A stretch of 64,000 bases of DNA, taken from the NCBI GenBank assembly GCA_035509415.1, contig DATJLQ010000107.1, positions 1-64,000 on the forward strand. Reading direction: 5' to 3'. The notes under the pieces were generated by a model. The model ran no database searches, was not told the origin of the DNA, and was given only the letters and a program-made list of their open reading frames with translations. Of the stretch, positions 36,605 to 44,753 are shown piece by piece. How positions within the stretch are numbered: position 1 is the stretch's first letter; each line of letters begins with the position of its first letter. This DNA is from DATJLQ01 sp035509415 (lineage in GTDB: Bacteria; Pseudomonadota; Alphaproteobacteria; JACZXZ01). A program made the translations under genes and the position numbers.

Positions 36605-36910
36605 GGGCCACCTGAACTGTGCCGCGCCTCGATCATGCGCGTGGCGTCGATCCGAGCCAAGGCCTGGAAGCGGCGCACCGCCCCGGGGCTGCCGCGCGTG
36701 GCCTGCGCCCTCGCGCGCCACGCACTGCAGAATGCAAAGCAGATCGCCCGGGACCTTCGGGATCCGGCGCGAGAGGCGCGCATTTCCGCACCTTTCCCGC
36801 CCCCGCCTCGAGCCTGCCTTGACTGGCGTTGACTAAGAGCAATTCCCGTGCCAGCGCCCGCGCCCGGGACGGCTCCGAGTCGCTGGAAATAACAAGGTCA
36901 AATCAAAGGC
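36605..36910. other. 306-bp gap within the export operon
   Basis: No supported gene is present. A 69-codon frame on the minus strand (36633-36842) has an Arg/Ala/Pro bias typical of shadow frames. The gap separates the Wzz/BY-kinase from the export lipoprotein, so an internal promoter is possible, but none is clear. Confidence 0.55.
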
Positions 36911-37735
36911 TTAGAAAACTCGACGTTCGACCGTGATGGTGTCGCCGGGCAGCACCGGATCGTCCGGCATGGCATCCTCGGTCTCCTTCGAATCCTGCCC
37001 CGAGCGCACGACCTCGAGCGGCGATTCGCGCGCGCGCCGGGTGTAGCCGCCGGCGATCGCGACCGCCTGGCGCATGGTCAGGCCGGAGACGTAGGGGTAG
37101 CTGCCGGGCTTGCCGATCTCGCCCAGAATGTAGAAGGGCCGGTAGTTGAGCACCTGGACGCTGACCTTGGCGTTGACCAGGAAGCTCTTGTCGTACGCCG
37201 CGGTGACGCTTTGCTGGAGCTCGGCGACCGTGTGGCCTTCGGCCTTGAGCGGGCCGATCAAAGGCAGCGTGATGTTGCCGTTGCCGTCGACCTCGAATTT
37301 GCCCGAGAGGTCGGGCTGGCCGAAGATCGCGACCTGGAGCTGGTCGCCGGTGCCGAGCTTGTATTCGGTCGTGACCTTGCCCGCGCCGGCTTCGCTTTTG
37401 CCCGCTGCGGCGGGCTTGGCGCCGGACGCGGCGGTCTCCGCCGATCCGGTCTTGGCGCCGCCTTCCGTCGAGGCGGTCTCGGTTGCGGCCGGCGCCGAGC
37501 TCGTCGCGGGCGCGTTGGTCGTGACCGAGCCCGCGTCCGCGCTTTCCGTTTGCGGCGCCTCGACCATCTTGAGCGAGTGCGTCTCGGCCTGGATCGACGA
37601 TCCGCCGCCGCAACCCGCGAGCGCCAGGACCGCCACGAGGCCGGCGGCCGGAGCGAGGGCGCGCCACCACGGCGGCAGCTTGGCGACCGGCCGCTTGACG
37701 AAGCAAAACGCGTTTGAGCTTTTCATCGGTGTCAT
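36911..37735 (-). CDS. Outer-membrane polysaccharide export lipoprotein (Wza/GumB-like)
   Basis: The chosen ATG at 37735 has a site GAGAAG six bases upstream; 37756 and 37726 are alternatives. It gives 274 residues with a lipobox ALAGC at residues 38-42, so the protein is lipidated. A variable Ala/Thr/Glu-rich linker follows. Then comes the Poly_export domain, LGTGDQLQVAIFGQPDLSG and NITLPLIGPLKAEGHTVAEL, and an SLBB-type repeat (RPFYILGEIGKPGSYPYVSG), ending PGDTITVERRVF. It forms the outer-membrane side of the exporter with the Wzz/BY-kinase. Confidence 0.92.
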   Translation of the reverse strand: MTPMKSSNAFCFVKRPVAKLPPWWRALAPAAGLVAVLALAGCGGGSSIQAETHSLKMVEAPQTESADAGSVTTNAPATSSAPAATETASTEGGAKTGSAETAASGAKPAAAGKSEAGAGKVTTEYKLGTGDQLQVAIFGQPDLSGKFEVDGNGNITLPLIGPLKAEGHTVAELQQSVTAAYDKSFLVNAKVSVQVLNYRPFYILGEIGKPGSYPYVSGLTMRQAVAIAGGYTRRARESPLEVVRSGQDSKETEDAMPDDPVLPGDTITVERRVF

Positions 37736-37774
37736 AGTCCGCTTCTCGTTTGACATGCACAACTTACAAATCCG

Positions 37775-39091
37775 TCACATCTGGGCGACCAGCGTGAGGA
37801 TGATCTGATTGGTATCGTAGTTCAGGGTCGCGACCGACGCCGACGTCGCGCTGAACGTGTACTGGGCGCCGGCGCGCAGGTATTCGCTGATGTACCAGCT
37901 GACGCCGAGCGAGAAGGGAAAGGACTCCTGCGTCACGTTCGAGCCCTGGCCGGTGATGTCGGTCTGGCTCAATCCGGCCTGGACGAACGCGATGACGTTG
38001 TACGCCGCCTCGTAGTCGAGGTGCAGGCTGCCGGTGTTGGTGACGGCAAGACCCTGCGGGATGCCGGCCGCGAGCGTGCCCTGCAGATCCTGGCTCGTCT
38101 GCGTGAGCGAGCCGGTAAGCGAGAACAGCGGGTCGATGTTCCACACGAACGACCCGAGCTCGGCGAGGCCGCCCACGTTCTGCTGCGTCTTCGCGAAGTA
38201 CGCGTCGTAGAAATAGCCGAGCCCGAGCTCGAGATAGATGTCCGCGGTGGCGTCGTACTGGATGCCCCACAGACCCTGATAGACCTGCTTGTCGTGGTTG
38301 GCGCCCGAGAGATCGACCCGGTGCTGGTAGGAGTCGATTTCGTAGCTCGGTTGGAAGAAGTAGGTCCAGCCGCCGCCGGTCTCGTAGCCGAAGCGATTGC
38401 TGACGTTGAGCGCGTAGTAGTTCAAGTAGCTGTTGTCGGTGCCGGCGACGTCCTGGTTCTGATAATAGTCGCCGCGAATCGTCGCGGTGCCGATGAACGG
38501 GCTCGTGCTGTATTGCGGCACGATGGTGACGAAGTTATCCTGAACGTAAGAGACCGGATAGGCGCGGCCCGGGCTGTTGAGCGCGGTTCGCGGGATGTGG
38601 GCGCGCGAGGTTCCACCGCGCACCGCGATGCTCGACTCCGCGTTGAGGTCGCGGCTCGTCGTGCCGGTGATGCTATAATCTTCGTAGTTCTCCGAGTGAA
38701 AGATCATGTAGCGCCCGATATCCGCGGTCGCGCTCAGGCTCATCGCGGTATCGAACGCGTTCTCCGCCAGATCGAGGCGCGGCTTCATGTCGTCGATGAT
38801 GTCGGCCGTGTGCGTCTGGTCGGCGAAAATATTGTCGTTGTACTGCGTGTCGTTTTCGACCGCCGCATGGATCGACATGCTGCCGAGCTCGAGACCGATC
38901 GGACTGAAATCCGCGTGCGGCCGCGCGCCGACCTGCGATTGCTTTGCCGGAACGTCCGACGTGAAGATAACGTCCTCTTGCTGCGGAGTCGCAATCGATG
39001 CCGACTGCCCGAAGGCCCGTCCGGCATCTGCCACGCATCCCACCGCCACCAGGAACGATACGATCCGCCAGAACCGCTTACCCGTCCCCAC
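37775..39091 (-). CDS. Outer-membrane beta-barrel protein
   Basis: The 438-residue protein has a signal peptide (FLVAVGCVADAGRAFGQS). The mature part is made of alternating aromatic/polar beta strands with many Tyr and Asn, such as ESSIAVRGGTSRAHIPRT and YLNYYALNVSNRFGYETGGG, and it ends in LTLVAQM. This is typical of an outer-membrane beta-barrel of exopolysaccharide loci (BBP2_2-like). It lies 39 bp upstream of the export lipoprotein, so it may form the actual outer-membrane pore or a scaffold. No enzymatic motif is seen. Confidence 0.82.
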   Translation of the reverse strand: MGTGKRFWRIVSFLVAVGCVADAGRAFGQSASIATPQQEDVIFTSDVPAKQSQVGARPHADFSPIGLELGSMSIHAAVENDTQYNDNIFADQTHTADIIDDMKPRLDLAENAFDTAMSLSATADIGRYMIFHSENYEDYSITGTTSRDLNAESSIAVRGGTSRAHIPRTALNSPGRAYPVSYVQDNFVTIVPQYSTSPFIGTATIRGDYYQNQDVAGTDNSYLNYYALNVSNRFGYETGGGWTYFFQPSYEIDSYQHRVDLSGANHDKQVYQGLWGIQYDATADIYLELGLGYFYDAYFAKTQQNVGGLAELGSFVWNIDPLFSLTGSLTQTSQDLQGTLAAGIPQGLAVTNTGSLHLDYEAAYNVIAFVQAGLSQTDITGQGSNVTQESFPFSLGVSWYISEYLRAGAQYTFSATSASVATLNYDTNQIILTLVAQM

Positions 39092-39162
39092 TCCTGCTCC
39101 TTCGGTTCATTGTCCCTGGCGACGCGCGGCTCGGTGCCCACCCGAGCGCGCGATCACGCCGC

Positions 39163-40545
39163 TCAGAAAGTGCTCGCCGAGCACGTCGCGCAAGTTACCG
39201 TCGGGGTCGACGGCGGCGGCGGCGGTTCGGGTGGCTGCTCCTTGGGCGGTCCCGGAGGCTGCGGGCCCGGAGGCGTGCCGGGAGGCGGCGGTCCGGGCGG
39301 ATTCTGAATCACCGGCTCGCCCGCCTTCGGCGGCTGGGTCAGGTTGACCGCCTGGTTGAAGATCTTGCCCTCCATGTCGAGGGTCGAGGTCGCGGGCGTC
39401 AAGAGCGGCGGCTTATCCGCCGGCTCGGCGATGATCGCGACGATGTAGGTCTCCTGGCCGCCGGTCTTGGGCGGCAGCCAGCCGATACCGAGATGCTGCT
39501 CGTTGACCGAGGTCTGGAGCGTGAGCGCGCCCGCCGTGGTCGAGCCCACGTCATTGCTCGGCAGGCCCGGCCCAGGACCGCCACCAGGAGGACCGCCACC
39601 AGGAGGGCCGCCGCCGGGCGGAGCCGCCTGGTGCGCGACGATGCCGCCGCTGACGCCGAAGCTGTTCGAGCCCGCGCTCGAGCCGCCCGGCCCGCCCGGG
39701 CCACCCGGCTTGAGGTCCTTGTTTGTGAGATAGGCGCGCTCGAGCCAATGGCTCGGGTCTTCCTCGGCCAGCGCCACTCGGGTGCTGTTGACCGAGACCG
39801 CGGCGCCGAACGGCGCCTTCGCCGTTTCGGGCTGGCCTAGATCGTCGGTGATCATGATCACGCGCCACTGGCCGTTGGGCAACGCGTCCTGGAAGTTGCG
39901 CACGCCCTCGATCCCGGTTTCCATCAGGGGATCGGTACCGGGGCGATGGATGCCCTTCATATCGACGCCCTTGAGGCGGCGATCGTCGACCGTGACCATC
40001 TCGAAGCCCGAGGGCGGGTCGGCGTCGCGCGGACCGAACTTCCACGCCTTGTCGCCCGCGAGCGGGTGGAATTGCTTGTCCACCGTCACCTTGGTGATGG
40101 TGCTGCCCTGGAACAGCGACTTCGCCTGGTCGGTCACTTTCTGCGACAGCGCCAAGAGCTTTTGCGGGTCCTGCCCCTCGGGCGTGTTGCGCAGCGCGGT
40201 GACCAGCGCGATCGCGCGATCGGTCGTCCCCTCGGTGCTGAACTTATCGCCGGCGAGGTACTTCTTGACCTTCTCCATCCCCTCGGACGTGCCGGCGATG
40301 AGGCCCTTGACCACGTCCTCGGGCACCACGTCCTTCTTGGTCTTGTCCTTCGCGGCCGACGCGTCGGCGGCGTTGTTGGACGCGGCCGGGGTCTTGGCCG
40401 GGGCGGCATTGCTGGTCGAGGCGGGGGCGGCCGCGGCATAAGCGCTGCCGTCGAGCGCAAAGCACACGAGGCCGGCGACGCCGAGCAAGGCGGCGGCGGT
40501 GCAAAGGAGCGACGCGCGAATATTTCGCTTTTCCAAGTTCATCAC
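39163..40545 (-). CDS. Secreted Gly/Pro-rich protein with Cys-X-X-Cys tail, unknown
   Basis: The 460-residue protein has a signal peptide ending near SAYAAAA. After an Ala-rich linker comes a mixed domain (residues about 75-260, including VDKQFHPLAGDKAWKFGPRD and GQWRVIMITDDLGQP). Then come a low-complexity GGPPGGGPPGGG block, a second beta-rich part (LGIGWLPPKTGGQETYIVAIIAE) and a long Pro-rich end that finishes TPTVTCATCSASTF. The C-terminal CxxC could bind metal, form a disulfide or be a modification site. It is first in the leftward export operon and lies next to the PqqD-like gene across a gap. I do not recognise a family. Confidence 0.75.
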   Translation of the reverse strand: MMNLEKRNIRASLLCTAAALLGVAGLVCFALDGSAYAAAAPASTSNAAPAKTPAASNNAADASAAKDKTKKDVVPEDVVKGLIAGTSEGMEKVKKYLAGDKFSTEGTTDRAIALVTALRNTPEGQDPQKLLALSQKVTDQAKSLFQGSTITKVTVDKQFHPLAGDKAWKFGPRDADPPSGFEMVTVDDRRLKGVDMKGIHRPGTDPLMETGIEGVRNFQDALPNGQWRVIMITDDLGQPETAKAPFGAAVSVNSTRVALAEEDPSHWLERAYLTNKDLKPGGPGGPGGSSAGSNSFGVSGGIVAHQAAPPGGGPPGGGPPGGGPGPGLPSNDVGSTTAGALTLQTSVNEQHLGIGWLPPKTGGQETYIVAIIAEPADKPPLLTPATSTLDMEGKIFNQAVNLTQPPKAGEPVIQNPPGPPPPGTPPGPQPPGPPKEQPPEPPPPPSTPTVTCATCSASTF

Positions 40546-41189
40546 GGCAGTCTACTCCGTAAGAGCACAGGCAACGGCCGATTCTTCCCCGATTCACTTA
40601 TACGCGTCCGGCCGACTCCTGGCAAGGAAAGCGCCCGAACTGGGGCGAGTCCGGCGCTAATTTCCCTTATCCATGCATAGGTTGGGCCGAATGGGCCGGG
40701 ATCAATGGGGCATGGGGTCGCGCCGCCGCGGAGTCGTGCTTTGAGGGGTCAATAGCCCGGGAATCCGGGCTCGATCCCGCCCCAGACTCCCAACTCTTCA
40801 ACGTGTGGGGGAGAATTAATATCGCCAATACAAAATGTTGAATGGCGACTCGGAGAGCTTGGATTCGCTCGCAGGAACAGCGCTCTTCGAGCTTTTCGGC
40901 GCCCGGAAGGGGCCACGCCACCCATGCGCGCGGGTGCGGCGGATTCGCAAATTGCCGCGCGGGAATTCGCAAAATGCGTCGCGTCCGGCGCGCGGACCCC
41001 CTGCCGCGCCATCGCGGCGGGGCAAGAAAAACCGCGCTTCCGGACCGGCTCATGGGCGCCGATCGCAAATAATCGAAATAATAACGAGCAAAGATCGGGC
41101 CGCGGCGACCGATGCGCGCGCGTTTTATTGGAGACGCCCGGACCGCCCCCGGGGCGGTCGGCCATGGGCGATGGGCTTCCGCGCGCGGC
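40546..41189. other. 644-bp gap with AT-rich islands and no firm gene
   Basis: Two AT-rich patches (40814-40842 and 41066-41095) interrupt otherwise GC-rich DNA. Several overlapping frames exist. The most protein-like is a rightward one from 40835, beginning MLNGDSESLDSLAGTALFEL, but it degenerates into Arg/Pro-rich shadow sequence after about 25 residues and lacks a ribosome site. The gap separates the export operon from the PqqD/HprK pair and could hold regulatory DNA or a short peptide gene. Confidence 0.5.
40597..40625 (-). promoter_or_regulatory. Candidate sigma-70 promoter of the export operon
   Basis: On the complement, TTGCCA (40625-40620), a 17-bp spacer and TATAAG (40602-40597) lie 52 bp upstream of the Gly/Pro-rich protein start. 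It would drive that gene, the beta-barrel, the export lipoprotein and the Wzz/BY-kinase. Confidence 0.55.
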
Positions 41190-41459
41190 TCAGGGGACCT
41201 CGAGGATCAGGCCGCGCGCCTCGAAATCCGCCAACGCCGCCGCCAGATCCTGGGCGAGCCGCTCCGAGGGCGCGTCGGGGAACGCCTCGGCGAACACGGC
41301 GCGGCAGGATTCGATCGTCTGCGGCTCCTGAAGGAGGCGCCACAAGCCGCTCGTGACCGCGTCGAGATAGAACACCTCGCGCCCCTCGCCATCGACCAGG
41401 AAAATCTCGCCCTCGAGCGCGGTCTCGCGTACGGCCGGGTTGCGCAGATAGCGCGTCAT
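41190..41459 (-). CDS. PqqD-like peptide-binding protein
   Basis: The 89-residue protein matches the PqqD winged fold: a beta hairpin with EIFLVDGEGREVFYLDAV, then SGLWRLLQEPQTIE, then helices with LAQDLAAALADFEARGLIL. PqqD proteins and their RiPP recognition-element relatives hold a peptide for a modifying enzyme. The start overlaps the end of the HPr-kinase-like gene by 4 bp (ATGA), so the two are translated together. No pqq genes are present, so it belongs to another system, probably the PqqD-family partner of HprK-related kinases. Confidence 0.85.
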   Translation of the reverse strand: MTRYLRNPAVRETALEGEIFLVDGEGREVFYLDAVTSGLWRLLQEPQTIESCRAVFAEAFPDAPSERLAQDLAAALADFEARGLILEVP

Positions 41460-42472
41460 GACGGCACCTTGGCGTCGCGCGCGCCGAGCGTGGAGACGGC
41501 GCCGAACGCGGCCTCGATCAGCGCCGCCGCCTCGGCGCTGCGGCCATAGACGAGGCGGTAGCCCGGCACGCGCGCGGCGAAGCCGATCATGATCGCGAGC
41601 ACGCGCTCGGCGTCGAGTTGGGGCGCGAAGCTCTGGCGCACGAGCTCGCGCACCACCTGGCCGCTCGCCGCGGGCTCGAGCGAGGCGGAGGCGCCGGGCA
41701 CGCGCTCGAGCAGCACGAACGCCGCGAGCGGCGCCTCGGCGCCGAAGCGCGCGGCCTCGCCGGGCTTGAGGCGAAGGCGCACCGCCTCGCCGTCGCCCAC
41801 ATGGGCGCGCGCCTGGACGAAACGCGCGAAGCCGGGCGCCGCGTCGTCGGGCAGCGGAAGGCGCAGCTTGTGGGTGAGCGGCAGCGAAATGCCCCGATCG
41901 CCGCCGCGCGCGTCGGGCGCAAGCAGGATGCGGTCATCGCCGAACGAGCGCAACCCGCGGGCAACGAGATGAGCCGCGAGCGTGCTCTTGCCCGCGTTCG
42001 TCGAGCCGAGCGTGAGCACGAGCCCGCGCGGCGTACGCGTGGCCGCGGCGTGGAGGCAGACGAGTCCGGGATCCCGCGCGAGATAAGCGGCGATCAACGC
42101 GCCGATGAGGCCGAGGGCGGCTCCTTCGGCGTCGATATAGTCGGTGACCGCCGGGACGGGCGTGCGTTGGTCGACGCGCACGCCGTCGGCGAGCGTCTCG
42201 ATCGCGACGTCGACCGGCTCGGCCGGATCGTCGCGCGCGAGGCCGAGCGCGGGCCAGGCCGAGAGAACCTCCGCCGCGGCCGCCCCCAGGCGCTCGAAGC
42301 CGCGCACGCGAATCGGCCGCACGGGCGCGCGGAAGAGATGCACCTCGGGGAGATCGGGCACGGCGCGCCCGGACGCGAAATCGCGCGCCAGCGCCTCCAG
42401 GGGAACGCGCCGCTCCAGGGGCACGATCGGCTCCGCGCCGGCGACAAGGTCCATGGGATCGACAATGGCCAT
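41456..42472 (-). CDS. HPr-kinase-related protein
   Basis: Starting at the ATG at 42472 gives 338 residues; the frame is open to 42580. The C-terminal half is the HprK-type kinase fold with a P-loop LTLGSTNAGKSTLAAHL and a downstream acidic block RSFGDDRILLAPD. Ser/HPr recognition features cannot be confirmed, and no HPr, enzyme I or EII gene is near. It overlaps the PqqD-like gene by 4 bp. The N-terminal half is only weakly related. It may phosphorylate a peptide or protein presented by the PqqD partner. The gene is 126 bp downstream of regA on the same strand. Confidence 0.82.
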   Translation of the reverse strand: MAIVDPMDLVAGAEPIVPLERRVPLEALARDFASGRAVPDLPEVHLFRAPVRPIRVRGFERLGAAAAEVLSAWPALGLARDDPAEPVDVAIETLADGVRVDQRTPVPAVTDYIDAEGAALGLIGALIAAYLARDPGLVCLHAAATRTPRGLVLTLGSTNAGKSTLAAHLVARGLRSFGDDRILLAPDARGGDRGISLPLTHKLRLPLPDDAAPGFARFVQARAHVGDGEAVRLRLKPGEAARFGAEAPLAAFVLLERVPGASASLEPAASGQVVRELVRQSFAPQLDAERVLAIMIGFAARVPGYRLVYGRSAEAAALIEAAFGAVSTLGARDAKVPS

Positions 42473-42598
42473 GGGATCGGGAAGTTCCGTGGGGCTTATA
42501 GGTTGCGTGGGGTTTGGCGGTTGCACGCCGACGTCGGAAGCACGTCTTGTGCCGCGGCTCCGATCCGCGCGAGCGCGCAACGCGCGCCGCAGTGCCGC

Positions 42599-43171
42599 CT
42601 ATTCGCGCGGCGCATATTTCGCGAGGATGCGTTGGAGCGTGCGCCGGTGCATGTTCAGGCGCCGCGCGGTCTCGGAGACGTTGCGGCCGCATTGCTCGAA
42701 CACGCGCTGGATATGCTCCCAGCGCACCCGGTCGGCGGACATCGGATTTTCGGGCGGCGGCGGCAAGGGGCGGCCATGCATCTCGAGCGCCGCCTCGATC
42801 TGGTCCGCGTCGGCGGGCTTCGGCAGATAATCGACCGCCCCCGCCTTGACCGCCGCCACCGCGGTCGCGATGTTGCCGTAGCCCGTGAGCATGACCACGC
42901 GCACGTCGGCGCGCGCGGCGCGTAGCGCCTGCACCACGTCGAGCCCGGTGCCTTCGCCGAGCCTGAGATCGACCACCGCGAAGGCGGGTTGCATCGCGCG
43001 CGCCGCGGCGACGCCGTCGGCAACCCCTTCCGCGACCGTCACCTGATAGCCCCGTCGCTCCATGGCGCGCGCGAGGCGCGTCCGGAACGGCTCGTCGTCG
43101 TCGACGATGAGGAGGCGGCGCTCGGCGGCGTTGGCGCCCGCTGCCCCGCCCTCGCCCGGCTCGCCGATCAT
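42599..43171 (-). CDS. regA: Redox response regulator of the RegA/PrrA/ActR family
   Basis: The 190-residue protein has a receiver domain LLIVDDDEPFRTRLARAMERR with phospho-acceptor in VVDLRLGEGTGLD, then MLTGYGNIATAVAAVKAGAVDYLPKP. A Pro-rich linker (PLPPPPENP) leads to a Fis-type helix-turn-helix ending VSETARRLNMHRRTLQRIL, nearly invariant in RegA/ActR. It is a global regulator of redox, respiration and fixation genes. It overlaps the kinase gene by 4 bp, so the two are translated in step. The bd oxidase cluster downstream in the window is a likely target class. Confidence 0.94.
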   Translation of the reverse strand: MIGEPGEGGAAGANAAERRLLIVDDDEPFRTRLARAMERRGYQVTVAEGVADGVAAARAMQPAFAVVDLRLGEGTGLDVVQALRAARADVRVVMLTGYGNIATAVAAVKAGAVDYLPKPADADQIEAALEMHGRPLPPPPENPMSADRVRWEHIQRVFEQCGRNVSETARRLNMHRRTLQRILAKYAPRE

Positions 43172-44544
43172 GGCTCTCGTGCCTCCCTCTGATCCTCCCG
43201 CCGGTCCTCGCTTTGGGACGCAGCGCCGGATCCTTCCGCCGGCGCCTCGATCGCGGCCCGCTGCCAGCGCGCCGCCACCTTAGCACCGCCTTCCGGCCGA
43301 TTCGAGTAGGCGAGCTCGGCGCCGGTGCGCTCGAGGAGATTCTGGGCGATGAAGATGCCGAGCCCGAGATGGTCCCCGCTCCCCGAGCGGCTCGAGAGAT
43401 AGGGCTCGCCCAGGCGCTCGAGGAGATAGAGCGGGAAGCCGGGCCCGTCGTCCATCACCTCGATGGTGAGCGTGCCGCGGTCCCAGCGCTGGCGCACCAC
43501 CACCTCGTCGCGCGCGAACTGGATCGCGTTCTGCACCAGATTGCCGATCCCATGCATGATCTCGGGGCTGCGCGCGACCAGGGGCTCGGGCGAATCCTCG
43601 GGCGCCCCCTCGGCGGGCGCGGCGTCGAGGATGACGCGCACGGCCGAGCTCTTGTGAGGTGCCGCCGCTGCCTCGACCAACGCCGAGATGGGCAGGCGCC
43701 GGAACGGCAGCTCCTCCGCCTCGGGATCGCGGCCGAGCTCGGCGAGGATGTCGCGGCAACGCGCGGTCTGGCTGATCAGGAGCTCGACGTCGGCGCGGAG
43801 CGGGCTCTCGGGCGGGAGCTCGAGGGCGATCTCGCGGCTCGCGAGTGCGATCGTCGCGAGCGGGCTGCCGAGCTCGTGGGCGGCGGCGGCGGCAAGCGCG
43901 CCGAGCGAGGCGAGCCGTTGCTCGCGCGCAAGGGCGAGCTGGGTCGCGCCGAACGCGTCCGACATGCGGCGTGCCTCTTCCGAGATGCTGCCCACATAGG
44001 CGGCGATGAACACGGTCGAGACCGCGAGCGCCAAGGCGATGCCGATGAGATAGAGCCTCGGCGCGTCGAACGGGCCCTCGGCCCAGGGCAGCGGCAGATG
44101 GAACAGGGCCAAGACCGCGATGCACGCCGCCGTGAGCGCGCCGAGGCCGATGGTGCTCGCGCGCGAGAGGACCGTCGCCGACACGATCACGGGGGCGAGG
44201 ATCAGCACGGCGAAGGGATTGAGAAGCCCGCCCGTGAGATAGAGCAGCACGCTCAGCTGGATCGTGTCGTAGGCGAGATAGAGGGCGGCCTCGATGTCCG
44301 AGAGGCGCGCGCGCGCGCGCGGGCCGGTGCCGACCACGATGTTGAGGAGCGCCGAGGCGCCCACCGCCGAGTACGCCGCCACCAGCGGCAGCTTGTGGCC
44401 CATGCCGATGCCGACGACCGCAAGCGTCGCCGCCTGGCCCGCGACCGCGACCCAGCGGATGATCAGAAGCGTGCGCTGCTTGACCCGGCCGGGCGCGCGC
44501 TCGGCCCGAGGCTCGAGCGTCACCGCGCCGTTGGTCGCGACCAT
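43168..44544 (-). CDS. regB: Redox sensor histidine kinase RegB/PrrB/ActS
   Basis: The 458-residue protein has six membrane helices in its first half. The quinone-sensing motif TGGLLNPFAVLIL lies in a periplasmic loop between helices. The H-box HELGSPLATIALASREIA carries the phosphorylated His, and the redox-active Cys lies in QTARCRDILAELG. The ATPase has NLVQNAIQFARDEV, DDGPGFP and GLGIFIAQNLLERTGAEL. All three diagnostic elements of RegB are kept, so it should sense the ubiquinone pool and respiration state and phosphorylate RegA. The charged C-terminal tail is not conserved in the family. Confidence 0.95.
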   Translation of the reverse strand: MVATNGAVTLEPRAERAPGRVKQRTLLIIRWVAVAGQAATLAVVGIGMGHKLPLVAAYSAVGASALLNIVVGTGPRARARLSDIEAALYLAYDTIQLSVLLYLTGGLLNPFAVLILAPVIVSATVLSRASTIGLGALTAACIAVLALFHLPLPWAEGPFDAPRLYLIGIALALAVSTVFIAAYVGSISEEARRMSDAFGATQLALAREQRLASLGALAAAAAHELGSPLATIALASREIALELPPESPLRADVELLISQTARCRDILAELGRDPEAEELPFRRLPISALVEAAAAPHKSSAVRVILDAAPAEGAPEDSPEPLVARSPEIMHGIGNLVQNAIQFARDEVVVRQRWDRGTLTIEVMDDGPGFPLYLLERLGEPYLSSRSGSGDHLGLGIFIAQNLLERTGAELAYSNRPEGGAKVAARWQRAAIEAPAEGSGAASQSEDRREDQREAREP

Positions 44545-44697
44545 GCCCGTCTCCTTCGCCGCGCTCGCCCGGAGGTGCCTGCCCCCGGGGCTGCGGCATG
44601 CCCGAAAACGCCCGAGTTTACCGCGAGTTAGGAAGGACGGCCACTGATCTGGTCAAACCCGCCCCCGGCCGCCCCTCCCTCGGCGACGCGGAATCTG

Positions 44698-44725
44698 TTG
44701 AAATTGGGTAGCCCATCGCTATAAG
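44698..44725 (+). promoter_or_regulatory. Candidate sigma-70 promoter of the restriction-methylase gene
   Basis: TTGAAA (44698-44703), a 16-bp spacer and TATAAG (44720-44725) lie 28 bp before the start codon. The match is good, and the region is visibly less GC-rich than its flanks. Confidence 0.6.
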
Positions 44726-44753
44726 CGACTGAGCTTGTCTGGCCGAGGGCGGG

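Noticed and set aside
36633..36842. 69-codon frame in the export-operon gap
   Set aside because: It has no ribosome site and an Arg/Ala/Pro-rich composition typical of shadows.
40741..40800. tRNA-like T-arm (CTCGATCCC region)
   Set aside because: The stem does not pair properly, and no acceptor, D or anticodon arm can be built around it.
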